Virus record (IMG/VR): IMGVR_UViG_3300035183_000281
Span: 1 to 38,259 of that record
Reading direction: 5' to 3' (one strand)
Origin: a virus
Length of the DNA: 38,259 bases
In this document: one piece after another, positions 31,449 to 38,006 of the stretch
Layout: each line of letters begins with the position of its first letter
Numbering within the stretch: the stretch's first letter is position 1
Program-made: the position numbers and the translations under genes
Notes under the pieces: generated by a model
The model's input: only the letters and a program-made list of their open reading frames with translations
What the model was told of the DNA's origin: nothing
Databases searched by the model: none

Positions 31449-32027
31449 TTCATCCTCCATAGATGATTGATTTGATTCGATTAACATGGCAGCATTCTCG
31501 AAAGACGGCTCCAACACCAGGTCAAACCCGGTAATATGTAGCTCAGTCACCTCAAAGATTTTCTCGCTGCCTTCTTTCACGATCTTGCCATCGCCATAGC
31601 CGCGCAGACTCACGCCTGGCATAACGCCGCCCTCCATCAGAGTCAGGATGTCCCTGCCTTTGCTGGTTTCCAGAATGCGCCCCGTCACATCCACGCGCTG
31701 ACCGTCGAATGAAACTTCATCCCATTTCGTCACGGTCTCCAGCAAATTCGGACGCCCGCCTTTGTCGGACGGATGTTCCGCCTCGCCGAGAATCTGAACC
31801 GCTCGACCCTGTCCTGCGCTCTCGTTCAGATGACCGCGTAATTCGGCGACCGCCGCTTCGAGTACAGGACTTGGATAACGGCGACCATTGCCATTGACAA
31901 TATTCGCCGTGATAGCCCCTTCGATACGGATCCTGCGCGGTTTTCCCTCCTGCGCCTCTTCCAGCGCAACACGCGCATTCACTCGTTCTTCAAATCTTTT
32001 TCGTCTCTTCCCAGTTCCATCATTCAT
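29718..32027 (-). CDS. Prohead protease - scaffold - major capsid protein fusion, 769 aa
   Basis: Residues ~30-180 resemble prohead core proteases of the T4 gp21 type: NGNGRRYPSPVLEAAV, ILGEAEHPSD (His85) and MPGVSLRGYG (Ser140) are the likely catalytic positions. Residues ~195-340 are Glu/Lys/Ala-rich coiled coil, a scaffold (delta) region. Residues ~345-769 are an HK97-fold capsid: PYSVSRAIIEEAFPDLIAA, a beta insertion (~500-550), and a C-terminal FRVFQPMQV-like spine. In most phages these are two or three genes. Self-cleavage after assembly would be required to free the mature subunit. ATG overlaps TerL's stop (ATGA). Confidence 0.8.
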   Translation of the reverse strand: MNDGTGKRRKRFEERVNARVALEEAQEGKPRRIRIEGAITANIVNGNGRRYPSPVLEAAVAELRGHLNESAGQGRAVQILGEAEHPSDKGGRPNLLETVTKWDEVSFDGQRVDVTGRILETSKGRDILTLMEGGVMPGVSLRGYGDGKIVKEGSEKIFEVTELHITGFDLVLEPSFENAAMLIESNQSSMEDEMTTLEELLKAMKEHPELFEGLTEAQVKKLGDAQLKALEENVRKALGIDETANIAETLKATAEKARKFEEAQRQAEIEKTIAEVCKDLPFGEKLNKQFVEAMKASGAKSVDEVKAIAEAKRKEYGAIAAALKLNNMGFNKPSVKVVGDVLETETGTPEFGRVAFELTESVRKSEMRAKRKLEERAETPAAVFTQQVLARFDRLYQHHLINEARQFNEAETTSDLNLPYSVSRAIIEEAFPDLIAANVFDFGVMDNSPDRLYFEAFSGETGYSASVTDEVVTGGAEGVWYDLANKRLTPGTVTVTSNPAGTTYVEGTDYVVDYANGKIMFLAAGSIDTNDVLVDYQYTAIRKGENTEIERAKVTLSYVTIEAAADRLADRITREAVVFSRSQLGWDAVARTMANLIRQTRRKIDQGILYKALTSVLSVANNSGGTHDISADDISLMAAKLGSAKVLVANRFWEPTAIIMSMTNADLLSNWATGFTRTGFPNAFLNAAGFAGGIKGLPIFSSPEFSESYALVVNRQLVAHRVFQPMQVRGPFPTYSNGKLVAADQYYTEEFNATESPVANKGAYIKIQA

Positions 32028-33610
32028 GGATACACTCCTTCAAATAATGATTCGGCATAAATAACTGCCGCAGGCGCGCTTGCCGTCCGTAGCGGCCCGC
32101 CATCCTCGGCAATCATCTGCACGCCGCCGCTGACCGTATCCACGTCATCGTCGTGCCTGCCCTTCGGGAACGAAGTCGCCTCGCGGATGAAATCCAAATT
32201 CCAACCGCCGCGCACCAGCTTCACATGTCCCTGCTTCGCTCGTAATTGCCAGGCCCTGGCGCGTTCCACCTTGTCTCCCAGCGGCTTCACCCCGCGGATT
32301 CGCACCTTCACCAGCGCAGGGTTCTGCAAAAACTGCTTCACCACCAGCCGCTGGAACGCCACGTCCTCGATGCCCCACTCCACGCCTTGCTCCGCATCTG
32401 AAAGCATCGCCGCGCGGACCATGCCTAGAAACCCGTCCAGGTTGCGCTCCTTGATGCGGTCCCGCAGCCACAGGTCACCCGTCTTTTCATCCAGCGCCAC
32501 CGCGATGGACGAGTTTCGGTCTGCCGTCGTGCTCTCTCCCAGCGCCAGGTCCACATAACGGAACCACTGCAAACCATCGGGCGCCCGCTCCTCGATTCTG
32601 AAATCCACATCGTCGAAGAACTCGCCCACCGCCATGCGCGGCATCTGTTGGAACAACGCCTCGAAGTCGTAATCCAGCATGTTCGACTTCGTGCGCAGCA
32701 CCTTCTCCGCGCTCGACCGTTCGGGCCATAGCGCCTCGCCTGCCTTGCGTCCCAGCGGATCCCCCTCCATGGGCAGGTACGTCCCGCGCAGCAGGTTCTC
32801 ACGGAATTCTTCCTGCGTCTTCGGGTACTGGTTCTCCTCCAGCGCCAGCGCGGGCAGGAACACCACCTCCCACTGGTCTGAATCGGGGTCGCTCACCATC
32901 TGCGTCAGCAGTTGACCCACCAGGTCTTCCTGATCCCAGCGCGTGTGCATGATGATGATCGCCGCCCCTGGCGTGTTCGCCACGCGCGGATACACCACGC
33001 TGCGGTACCAGCTCATCACCTTGCGGCGATACGTCTCGCTCTCGGCATCCTCGCGGCTCTTGAACGGGTCGTCGATCACCACCAGGTTGGCGGGGCGTCC
33101 TGTGATACCGCCGCCCACGCCTGCCGCGAACACCGACCCGCGATGCTCCTTCAAGTTCCACGAGACTACGCTGCGGCTCTCCGAGCTCAACTCCACGGGA
33201 TCATCCACCGCCGAGCGCGCCCCGAAGATGTTGGCATACGGCTCGCTTGCCACGTAATTGCGCGTGATGCGGCTGTTCTCGGTCGCCAGGTCTGCGCCGT
33301 AACTCGTCAGGATGATGCGCGAATCGGGCAGGTCGCCCAGCAGCCAGGCGGGGAACAAACGGCTGGTCTGTTCCGTCTTGCCATATTGCGGAGGCTCGCA
33401 CACGATCAGCCTTCCAATCCCCTCCCTGCCCTGCGTTTCGATATACCGCTTCACCGCTTCCAGCTTCTTCGCCAGATAGATGTGATGCTGCGCGGGCTTG
33501 TACCACGGCGCTACATACACGCTGAAATCGATCAGGCTGCGCCGCGCCAATTCCCTGCGCGCCAGCTCGACCTGCGCCTGCGTCGGAGTGACCTTCGCCC
33601 GTCCGCTCAT
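32024..33610 (-). CDS. terL: Terminase large subunit, 528 aa
   Basis: ATPase: Walker A-type PPQYGKT (res 73-79), Walker B LVVIDDP (176-182), and coupling-like IIIMHTRWDQEDLVG (218-232). Nuclease: RYVDLALGES (Asp354), GIEDVAF (Glu/Asp ~414-416) and HDDDVDTVSG (~490-498) give the RNase H-type acidic triad. Length is normal. Belongs to the broad group typified by SYGADLATENSRITRNYV. It packages DNA into the portal. ATGA overlaps with TerS upstream and capsid downstream. Confidence 0.93.
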   Translation of the reverse strand: MSGRAKVTPTQAQVELARRELARRSLIDFSVYVAPWYKPAQHHIYLAKKLEAVKRYIETQGREGIGRLIVCEPPQYGKTEQTSRLFPAWLLGDLPDSRIILTSYGADLATENSRITRNYVASEPYANIFGARSAVDDPVELSSESRSVVSWNLKEHRGSVFAAGVGGGITGRPANLVVIDDPFKSREDAESETYRRKVMSWYRSVVYPRVANTPGAAIIIMHTRWDQEDLVGQLLTQMVSDPDSDQWEVVFLPALALEENQYPKTQEEFRENLLRGTYLPMEGDPLGRKAGEALWPERSSAEKVLRTKSNMLDYDFEALFQQMPRMAVGEFFDDVDFRIEERAPDGLQWFRYVDLALGESTTADRNSSIAVALDEKTGDLWLRDRIKERNLDGFLGMVRAAMLSDAEQGVEWGIEDVAFQRLVVKQFLQNPALVKVRIRGVKPLGDKVERARAWQLRAKQGHVKLVRGGWNLDFIREATSFPKGRHDDDVDTVSGGVQMIAEDGGPLRTASAPAAVIYAESLFEGVYP

Positions 33611-34347
33611 TCAACGTCCTCGATTTCCTCTTCGTCCTGAGCGGAGGCGTCAGCCGCAGTCGAAGGACCCTCAGCCTCGGGCTGTTCCCGTCGCTTCATT
33701 TCATCCCGCGCCAAAGCCGCGATCTCCCGCAGTTCCTCGGTGCTCATCTCGCGCTCATCCCCTTCGGCCCGCTTCAAGCGCTTCACCATCTCCGCTGATA
33801 ATTTCGAGCTCTGAATGTACAACCCACCCATCTCGAACATCAGCTTGCGGTCATTGAATCCCTTGTAATTCGCCGTAGTGGCCACTTCCACCATGGCCTG
33901 CATCGCATCGGGCAGCGCGTCGAAGATGATGCTCCCCTGCAGCATCGTCACCGTCTCATCGATGGCCGCGTTCTTCTTGCGCCAGCTAGCGATCGCGCGG
34001 TCGCTCGTCAGCCCCAGGCACTTCGTTGCCAGTTCCTCCTGTGTCTCGGGCCAGCGATACTTCTTCGGCTGCGCGGCCCAGGCGATATACACCGCTACGC
34101 GCCAGGCCCAGCCCGCGTCCTTCAGGCGGCGGTACAACTCCATCCACTTCGGCTCCGCATCCCGCTCCCCGATTTGCTTCACCTCCCCGTCGATCTCCGT
34201 CCACATCGGCTCCTTGACGCGCAGCGCAGAAAGAGCCGCCAGCGCCTGCTCGCTGCGCTCGCGCTCGTTAGTCTCCAATGCCTCATCGATCCCATCCAAC
34301 GGCATCGGCAACTGATACACTGGCTTCGTCAATCGACCGTCCATCAT
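33607..34347 (-). CDS. terS: Terminase small subunit (HTH type), 246 aa
   Basis: Directly before TerL and coupled by ATGA. Middle section (WRVAVYIAWAAQPKKYRWPE, then an HTH-like LGLTSDRAIASWRKKN) resembles small terminases with a DNA-recognition HTH. C-terminal helices are highly charged. Residues ~225-245 (GPSTAADASAQDEEE) are encoded by a dispersed repeat, so the original tail has been altered. Confidence 0.7.
   Translation of the reverse strand: MMDGRLTKPVYQLPMPLDGIDEALETNERERSEQALAALSALRVKEPMWTEIDGEVKQIGERDAEPKWMELYRRLKDAGWAWRVAVYIAWAAQPKKYRWPETQEELATKCLGLTSDRAIASWRKKNAAIDETVTMLQGSIIFDALPDAMQAMVEVATTANYKGFNDRKLMFEMGGLYIQSSKLSAEMVKRLKRAEGDEREMSTEELREIAALARDEMKRREQPEAEGPSTAADASAQDEEEIEDVE
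33636..33666. repeat. CCTGAGCGG...CAGTCGAAGG repeat inside TerS, copy 2
   Basis: Same family as 2346-2375 and 37381-37400. It is read in the same frame as copy 1 (PSTA...SAQ in both proteins) and forms part of the TerS C-terminus. Confidence 0.65.
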
Positions 34348-34511
34348 CTACTCCACATCACAAAAGCGTCCCAGCTCAACATCCAACAACCCATCCCGAT
34401 CAGCCCGCCGAACATCAGCACCACCCACACGCCCAACCATTCCCAGTCGCGCTTCAACACCGCCCGCCCGCTCAGCACCAACCCAAACGCAAACACCACC
34501 ACGTAATTCAC
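34344..34511 (-). CDS. Two-pass membrane micro-protein between lysis and packaging genes, 55 aa
   Basis: GTG 34511 overlaps the previous stop (GTGA 34508-34511), and its TGA overlaps the TerS ATG (ATGA 34344-34347). Two hydrophobic stretches (VNYVVVFAFGLVLSG and WLGVWVVLMFGGLIGMGCWM) flank a short charged loop, a size and topology common for class II holins or antiholins. Position after the endolysin supports a lysis role; the holin call is tentative. Confidence 0.65.
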   Translation of the reverse strand: MNYVVVFAFGLVLSGRAVLKRDWEWLGVWVVLMFGGLIGMGCWMLSWDAFVMWSR

Positions 34512-35347
34512 TCGCCCCCCTCTCCTTCAGGAGAGTGGCTGGGGGTGAGGTTTTGAACAAGGGCCACATCTCCCATCCACACCCAGCCGCGCTTCCCCGT
34601 ATCTCCCCACCCGTTCATCTGATCCACCACCCCGAACGCCTCGCCCGCCATCGCCACGTACAGCTTCGGGCTGGTCGCCCGCGGACCCTGCCGCAGCACC
34701 GTGCGCCGCAGGGTCTTCACCCGCAGCGCGTTTACTGCCTGCCCGCCGATGGGAGGCATGGGCGGGTCCACCACCCATCCCGTATATTGACCCCTAAGCC
34801 ACATCCCGCTGATCGTTCCCTTTGCGTGTCTGCGTCCCTCGGGCGAGAACAACGGCATGAAGAAGATGCCCTTCGGCGTGTCATAGGTGATGCCCTTCGC
34901 GTTGGTCACGAACACCCGATGGATCAGGTACGGGTGACTCTCCAGCGTGATGTGGTCGTAATTCGGCAGTACGGGAATCGTCTCGATCTTGTGATAGCCC
35001 TTCTGCATGAACAACGTATGCACCGAGTTATATTCGCCGCTCTTCGCGCTCTTGCTGCCCATCACGATCGACGGCCAACGCCACGGCGCCTGCTTGCGGT
35101 CTACTGCGTAATAAATGCCGCCCGCCCGCTCCCACACCGCCCACTGGATCTTCTCCTCCGTCGAGAAGCCCCCGCTAGGCGGGTTCAGCCGCTTGATTAG
35201 TTCGATCTCCGCCGTGGACAGTTCGATCCAGTTCGTCACGCCGCTGCAGTTGCCAGCCTGCGGAGTCCAGCACAGACCGATTTGGTCCGTGTCGTTCTGG
35301 TCCGCATCCTGCACGTCGAACAGGCGCCGCATCTGGTGGAAGGTCAT
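34508..35347 (-). CDS. Hypothetical protein with C-terminal SH3-like domain, 279 aa
   Basis: Start set at ATG 35347 (MTFHQMRRLFDVQ...), exactly overlapping the endolysin stop (ATGA). No catalytic motif recognised in the Trp/Tyr-rich ~200-residue body. Residues ~215-272 (LRRTVLRQGPRATSPKLYVA ... GWVWMGDVAL) look like an SH3b cell-wall binding domain, as in the adjacent endolysin. The last residues come from a REP-like hairpin. Probably a second wall-acting or wall-binding protein. Confidence 0.55.
   Translation of the reverse strand: MTFHQMRRLFDVQDADQNDTDQIGLCWTPQAGNCSGVTNWIELSTAEIELIKRLNPPSGGFSTEEKIQWAVWERAGGIYYAVDRKQAPWRWPSIVMGSKSAKSGEYNSVHTLFMQKGYHKIETIPVLPNYDHITLESHPYLIHRVFVTNAKGITYDTPKGIFFMPLFSPEGRRHAKGTISGMWLRGQYTGWVVDPPMPPIGGQAVNALRVKTLRRTVLRQGPRATSPKLYVAMAGEAFGVVDQMNGWGDTGKRGWVWMGDVALVQNLTPSHSPEGEGGE
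34520..34535. repeat. Small hairpin CTCTCC-TTCA-GGAGAG at a gene end
   Basis: 6-bp arms followed by TGGCTGGGGGTGAGG. The same GGAGAGG...CTGGGGGTGAG composition recurs at 37103-37140. It encodes the last residues of the SH3 protein. Confidence 0.5.
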
Positions 35348-36291
35348 TCGAACACCTCGATCAGCTTCATCCCGTTGTAGGCCGTGCACATCCAGCCCTC
35401 ACGCGCACGCCCATCCACCTCCACCACATGCACCCAGGCGCCCTCGGTCTTGTCGAACAGCAAATGCCCGCCCTTGCGCACTGCATTCCCCAGCGGATTC
35501 GAATCCGTGGTCGGGAACTCCCGCACCTTCACCCCATCCCGCGCCACCACCAGCCCCTCGCGCCGCTTCGTCTCACTCGGAGGCGGCTCGACGGGTGGGA
35601 TGTAATCCGCATCTAGATACATCTTGAACTGCTCTTCGGTCCCGTTGAAGAAATTGAAATCTACGTTAGCGGGCCGTGTGACCACCTCGCCCGTGATGCC
35701 TGGCAGCGTCTGCTTATCGTCGTACTGCCAGAACGTCCAACTCTTCCAGCCCCGCAGCGGAACCAGCCCTGCCTTCTCGGGCGTCATCGTCGTATCCGCC
35801 GCATGGGGATAGAACGCCAGCCACAGGTCATACTGCGCGAAATATTGGTGCCGCAGCACGTCCACCGCCCACGGACCCTGATCGCGCCAAAAATAAAATC
35901 CTGTATAGATGATCTGCTTCTTGTCTGGCACCAGGGTCTTGACCCGTTCCAGGAAGTCGTACCAGTTGCGCCACCCATGCCACGGACCCTTGGCATATTT
36001 CTCGATGTCGATCACTAGTGGCAGCTCGCCCAGGTCCCCGCCTAATACCTCCACGAACTTCTCCGCCTGCCGCTTCGGGTTCACCGTCTGATAGCGCGGG
36101 TCATAGAACCAATACGCGCCCCACGGAATGTTCACGCTCTCCGCCCCTGCCCGATGCCGATTGAAATGCGTGTCAGGCACGATTCCCTGCCCCGCGCGGA
36201 TGAACGCAAAATTCGCCAGGCCCGTCCCCTTCACGGTCTCCCAGTCGATGTTCGGCTCATAGAATGACACGTCAATGCCGTGATACATCAT
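35344..36291 (-). CDS. Endolysin: GH25 muramidase with C-terminal SH3 domain, 315 aa
   Basis: GH25 signatures: YHGIDVSFYEPNIDWE (Asp7), PLVIDIEKYAKG (Asp95, Glu97 catalytic) and ANVDFNFFNG (Asp211). Residues ~1-225 form the TIM barrel. A Pro-rich linker (~230-240) leads to an SH3b-like wall-binding domain (~245-312). It cleaves the N-acetylmuramic acid to N-acetylglucosamine bond of the host wall. No signal peptide, so export needs a holin. ATGA overlaps on both sides. Confidence 0.9.
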   Translation of the reverse strand: MMYHGIDVSFYEPNIDWETVKGTGLANFAFIRAGQGIVPDTHFNRHRAGAESVNIPWGAYWFYDPRYQTVNPKRQAEKFVEVLGGDLGELPLVIDIEKYAKGPWHGWRNWYDFLERVKTLVPDKKQIIYTGFYFWRDQGPWAVDVLRHQYFAQYDLWLAFYPHAADTTMTPEKAGLVPLRGWKSWTFWQYDDKQTLPGITGEVVTRPANVDFNFFNGTEEQFKMYLDADYIPPVEPPPSETKRREGLVVARDGVKVREFPTTDSNPLGNAVRKGGHLLFDKTEGAWVHVVEVDGRAREGWMCTAYNGMKLIEVFE

Positions 36292-36608
36292 TCACCTACA
36301 AAATCGCTGTGATGATTGGCGATCTTCCTGCGGATGAACGGAACGGGCGTCCCTCCCATGTCGATCACCTGCTTCGCTAGTCGTTCAGCCCAGCCGCGCA
36401 GATCGTCAACCTCATCCTCCAGCTCTGGAACTTTCTTTTCAAGGTCAGCCAGCCGTTGCATCAAGGGTTTTGAAAACTTTTCCCAGGCGCCAGATACATC
36501 CAACGTGTTTTGCGCCTTAGCGCGTTTCATGCCCAATAAATAGGACAGGATGCCGCCCCCGCCGAACAAGATCGCCGCAATGCTCAGAATTCTGTCGATA
36601 GCGTCCAT
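36288..36608 (-). CDS. Membrane-anchored coiled-coil protein of the lysis cassette, 106 aa
   Basis: N-terminal hydrophobic segment (res ~6-25, IAAILFGGGGILSYLLG), then a heptad-rich stretch (LMQRLADLEKKVPELEDEVDDL). The layout resembles phage antiholin/spanin-like small proteins next to endolysins. GAGGGGAC ribosome site; ATGA overlap with the endolysin. Confidence 0.65.
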   Translation of the reverse strand: MDAIDRILSIAAILFGGGGILSYLLGMKRAKAQNTLDVSGAWEKFSKPLMQRLADLEKKVPELEDEVDDLRGWAERLAKQVIDMGGTPVPFIRRKIANHHSDFVGE

Positions 36609-36621
36609 CCTGTCCCCTCTT

Positions 36622-37086
36622 TTATTTGTTTTCAGTCCTGGACTTCAACCACTTGACCGCGCTCGGCAGTCCCTCGAAGACCTTCTGAAACAAAATGTTG
36701 TAGATCAGCATGGCGAACGCCGTCGCGGGCGCAATGGCCGTCAGCAGGGCCTGTGCATAATTCAACGCCGAAGACACGCACGTCAGCGGGTCTGTGCAGG
36801 ATGTAAAGGTTGGAAGCGCGATGCCGTCCCATTGGATGGCCAGCCCGAAGGCGATCACATACAGCAATACGGTCAGCCAGTCGCCCTTCAGGTTGATCTG
36901 AGGCCAGCGCTTCGCAGCCAGCTTCAGCAGGTACACCAGCACCGTCGAGACCAGACCGATCACGTACAACTGCACGGGGTCGGTGATCCCGCCGCCCTCC
37001 TGATGCAGACCCAGCGCCATCACAGGCACAGCCAGAATCAAACTCAACAGAACGACCATGCTCACGATTGCCGCAAACTTTTTCAT
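36622..37086 (-). CDS. Holin-like polytopic membrane protein, 154 aa
   Basis: Start set at ATG 37086 (MKKFAAIVSMVVLLSLILAV...), with AAGGAG upstream; the longer frame reads a REP hairpin. An N-terminal signal-like hydrophobic segment is followed by three more (res ~38-58, ~72-90, ~110-132), with a Cys pair in the loop between the last two. First gene of the late operon, just before the coiled-coil protein and endolysin. Holin role inferred from topology and place. Confidence 0.6.
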   Translation of the reverse strand: MKKFAAIVSMVVLLSLILAVPVMALGLHQEGGGITDPVQLYVIGLVSTVLVYLLKLAAKRWPQINLKGDWLTVLLYVIAFGLAIQWDGIALPTFTSCTDPLTCVSSALNYAQALLTAIAPATAFAMLIYNILFQKVFEGLPSAVKWLKSRTENK

Positions 37087-37102
37087 CTCGATCTCCTTGT
37101 TT

Positions 37103-37128
37103 CCTCTCCCCTCGCCCATCGGGAGAGG
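37103..37128. repeat. REP-like hairpin before the holin-like gene
   Basis: Arms CCTCTCCC / GGGAGAGG around a 10-nt loop, followed by GGCTGGGGGTGAG. Related to the element at 34520-34555 and lies in the late-operon leader. Confidence 0.6.
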
Positions 37129-37145
37129 GGCTGGGGGTGAGAGAA

Positions 37146-37181
37146 TAAAAAGCACCCGATGTCACGAAGACATCGGGCGCT
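37146..37181 (-). terminator. Intrinsic terminator in the late leader
   Basis: On the minus strand a 13-bp stem (AGCGCCCGATGTC / GACATCGGGTGCT, one mismatch) with a TTCGT loop is followed by TTTTTA: a standard rho-independent terminator. It lies between the promoter at 37371 and the first late gene at 37086. The remaining leader (37184-37340) holds further short hairpins (CCCTC/GAGGG types) and no gene. Confidence 0.8.
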
Positions 37182-37341
37182 ACTCGACATTCCTTCCCTC
37201 ACGCGGAGGGATTGCGCTCTGATTCTCTCCCTCCTGGAGGGTGACCGCATCTGGGGGCGCAGATTGACCTCTCGGTCGCGCGGCCACCCTTGGCAGGGGG
37301 GTGGGGGCTCGGTTAGTTGTTAAGGCTAACCTACATAGTCA

Positions 37342-37371
37342 TTTTTAACATATTTGGCTAATTCTTGTCAA
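37342..37371 (-). promoter_or_regulatory. Late promoter, TTGACA-N17/18-TAAAA, with GGTTAG/CTAACC operator
   Basis: TCTTGACA (-35 at 37371-37366) and TAAAAA (37347-37342, 18-nt spacer), then downstream GGTTAG-N9-CTAACC (37332-37312). Shares the TCTTGACA core and CTAA/TTAG half-sites with the other two promoters. Expected to drive the ~20-kb lysis-head-tail operon. Confidence 0.6.
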
Positions 37372-37380
37372 GAGTATCCA

Positions 37381-37400
37381 CCCTGAGCGCAGTCGAAGGG
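37381..37400. repeat. CCCTGAGCGCAGTCGAAGGG repeat, copy 3
   Basis: 20-bp imperfect palindrome, shortest copy of the family at 2346-2375 and 33636-33666, just upstream of the late promoter. Confidence 0.65.
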
Positions 37401-37455
37401 CCTCACCAAAACACAAACCATTTTGCTGACCTCGGCAATATGGTTGAGCGAAGCC

Positions 37456-37545
37456 GCCCAACGGCGAGCGTTACCCGCATGGGCGGATAGCACTCGTCCA
37501 AAAATTACCTACGCCCGCCCATGTCGGGTGAACGCATTGTTAGCC
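37456..37545 (-). other. attC-like recombination site 1 (90 bp)
   Basis: Minus-strand ends are GGCTAAC and GTTGGGC. The arms ACCCGACATGGGCGG and CCGCCCATGCGGGT pair, with one extrahelical A (+37524), and outer GCGTTC/AACGC pair with an extrahelical C. The loop is ~28 nt. The bulged base lies exactly 15 nt from the plus-strand right core (37539), as in the other two sites. The 3' end of the 68-aa gene lies inside it, as in integron cassettes. Confidence 0.8.
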
Positions 37546-37715
37546 CGCGCCACTGCTTCGGCAAATGCTTTAGCCATAGCGATACCAACATCGTAAATCG
37601 CAATGCCGAGTAAAACGCCTTGATAAACCGTAGTTCCTTCAAGTTCTTTATTTTCATCAAGCCATTTTTGCTTTTCGGATTTTTCTTTTTCGTAGTACGC
37701 AATAATATCATTCAT
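37509..37715 (-). CDS. Cassette protein, 68 aa, unknown
   Basis: ATG 37715 (MNDIIAYYEKEKSEKQKW...), with GGAG 10 nt upstream. Charged helix, then a hydrophobic section (VYQGVLLGIAIYDVGIAMAKAF). The last ~11 residues (NNAFTRHGRA) are encoded by attC site 1, the usual architecture of an integron cassette ORF. The start region is more AT-rich than the phage genes, in line with separate origin. No family recognised. Confidence 0.65.
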   Translation of the reverse strand: MNDIIAYYEKEKSEKQKWLDENKELEGTTVYQGVLLGIAIYDVGIAMAKAFAEAVARANNAFTRHGRA

Positions 37716-37751
37716 ATTCGTTTTTCTCCGTACGCTGATTATAAGACAGCA

Positions 37752-37842
37752 GGCTAACGGTTTGCGTTAGTTGCGGTGGGCAAAGCCACCTGTCCGATTG
37801 AATCGCCAGCCTGCCCACCGTCAACTGCACGCGGTATTGGGC
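37752..37842 (-). other. attC-like recombination site 2 (91 bp)
   Basis: Minus-strand ends are GCCCAAT and GTTAGCC. The arms GTTGACGGTGGGCA and TGCCCACCGCAAC pair, with an extrahelical A (+37821, 15 nt from the core at 37836). The outer GCGTGC/AACGC part has the two-base versus one-base asymmetry also seen in site 3. It follows the tRNA-like element 37850-37998 and closes an ORF-less cassette. Confidence 0.75.
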
Positions 37843-37849
37843 GGCTATT

Positions 37850-37998
37850 TCTGCCGAGAATGACTCGAACCTTCACTTCGCAAGTATTCCCGTATCCCGC
37901 GCAGTACGTTTATTTCACCGCTTCATCTGCGCCAGTCACGCTTTATTTCTTGCGCTCCCCTTTATCGGGGTGCGTCTTGCCTTTCCGCCATCGGCAGA
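37850..37998 (-). ncRNA. tRNA(Leu)-like element with expanded anticodon region, 149 nt
   Basis: Minus strand: acceptor strands TCTGCCGA (37998-37991) and TCGGCAGA (37857-37850) pair perfectly. They are followed by TG (positions 8-9) and a Leu-like D-arm GCG-GAAAGGCAAGA-CGC. Near the 3' side are a variable-arm hairpin ACTT-GCG-AAGT and a T-arm GAAGG-TTCGAGT-CATTC (one mismatch) directly abutting the acceptor. Where a 17-nt anticodon arm should be, there are ~75 nt starting CCCCGATAAAGGGG and ending CGGGA. No CCA is encoded. It could be an intron-bearing or degenerate tRNA, or a tRNA-mimicking RNA. It fills the whole cassette between attC sites 3 and 2; no ORF of note. Confidence 0.5.
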
Positions 37999-38006
37999 GG
38001 ACAGCC

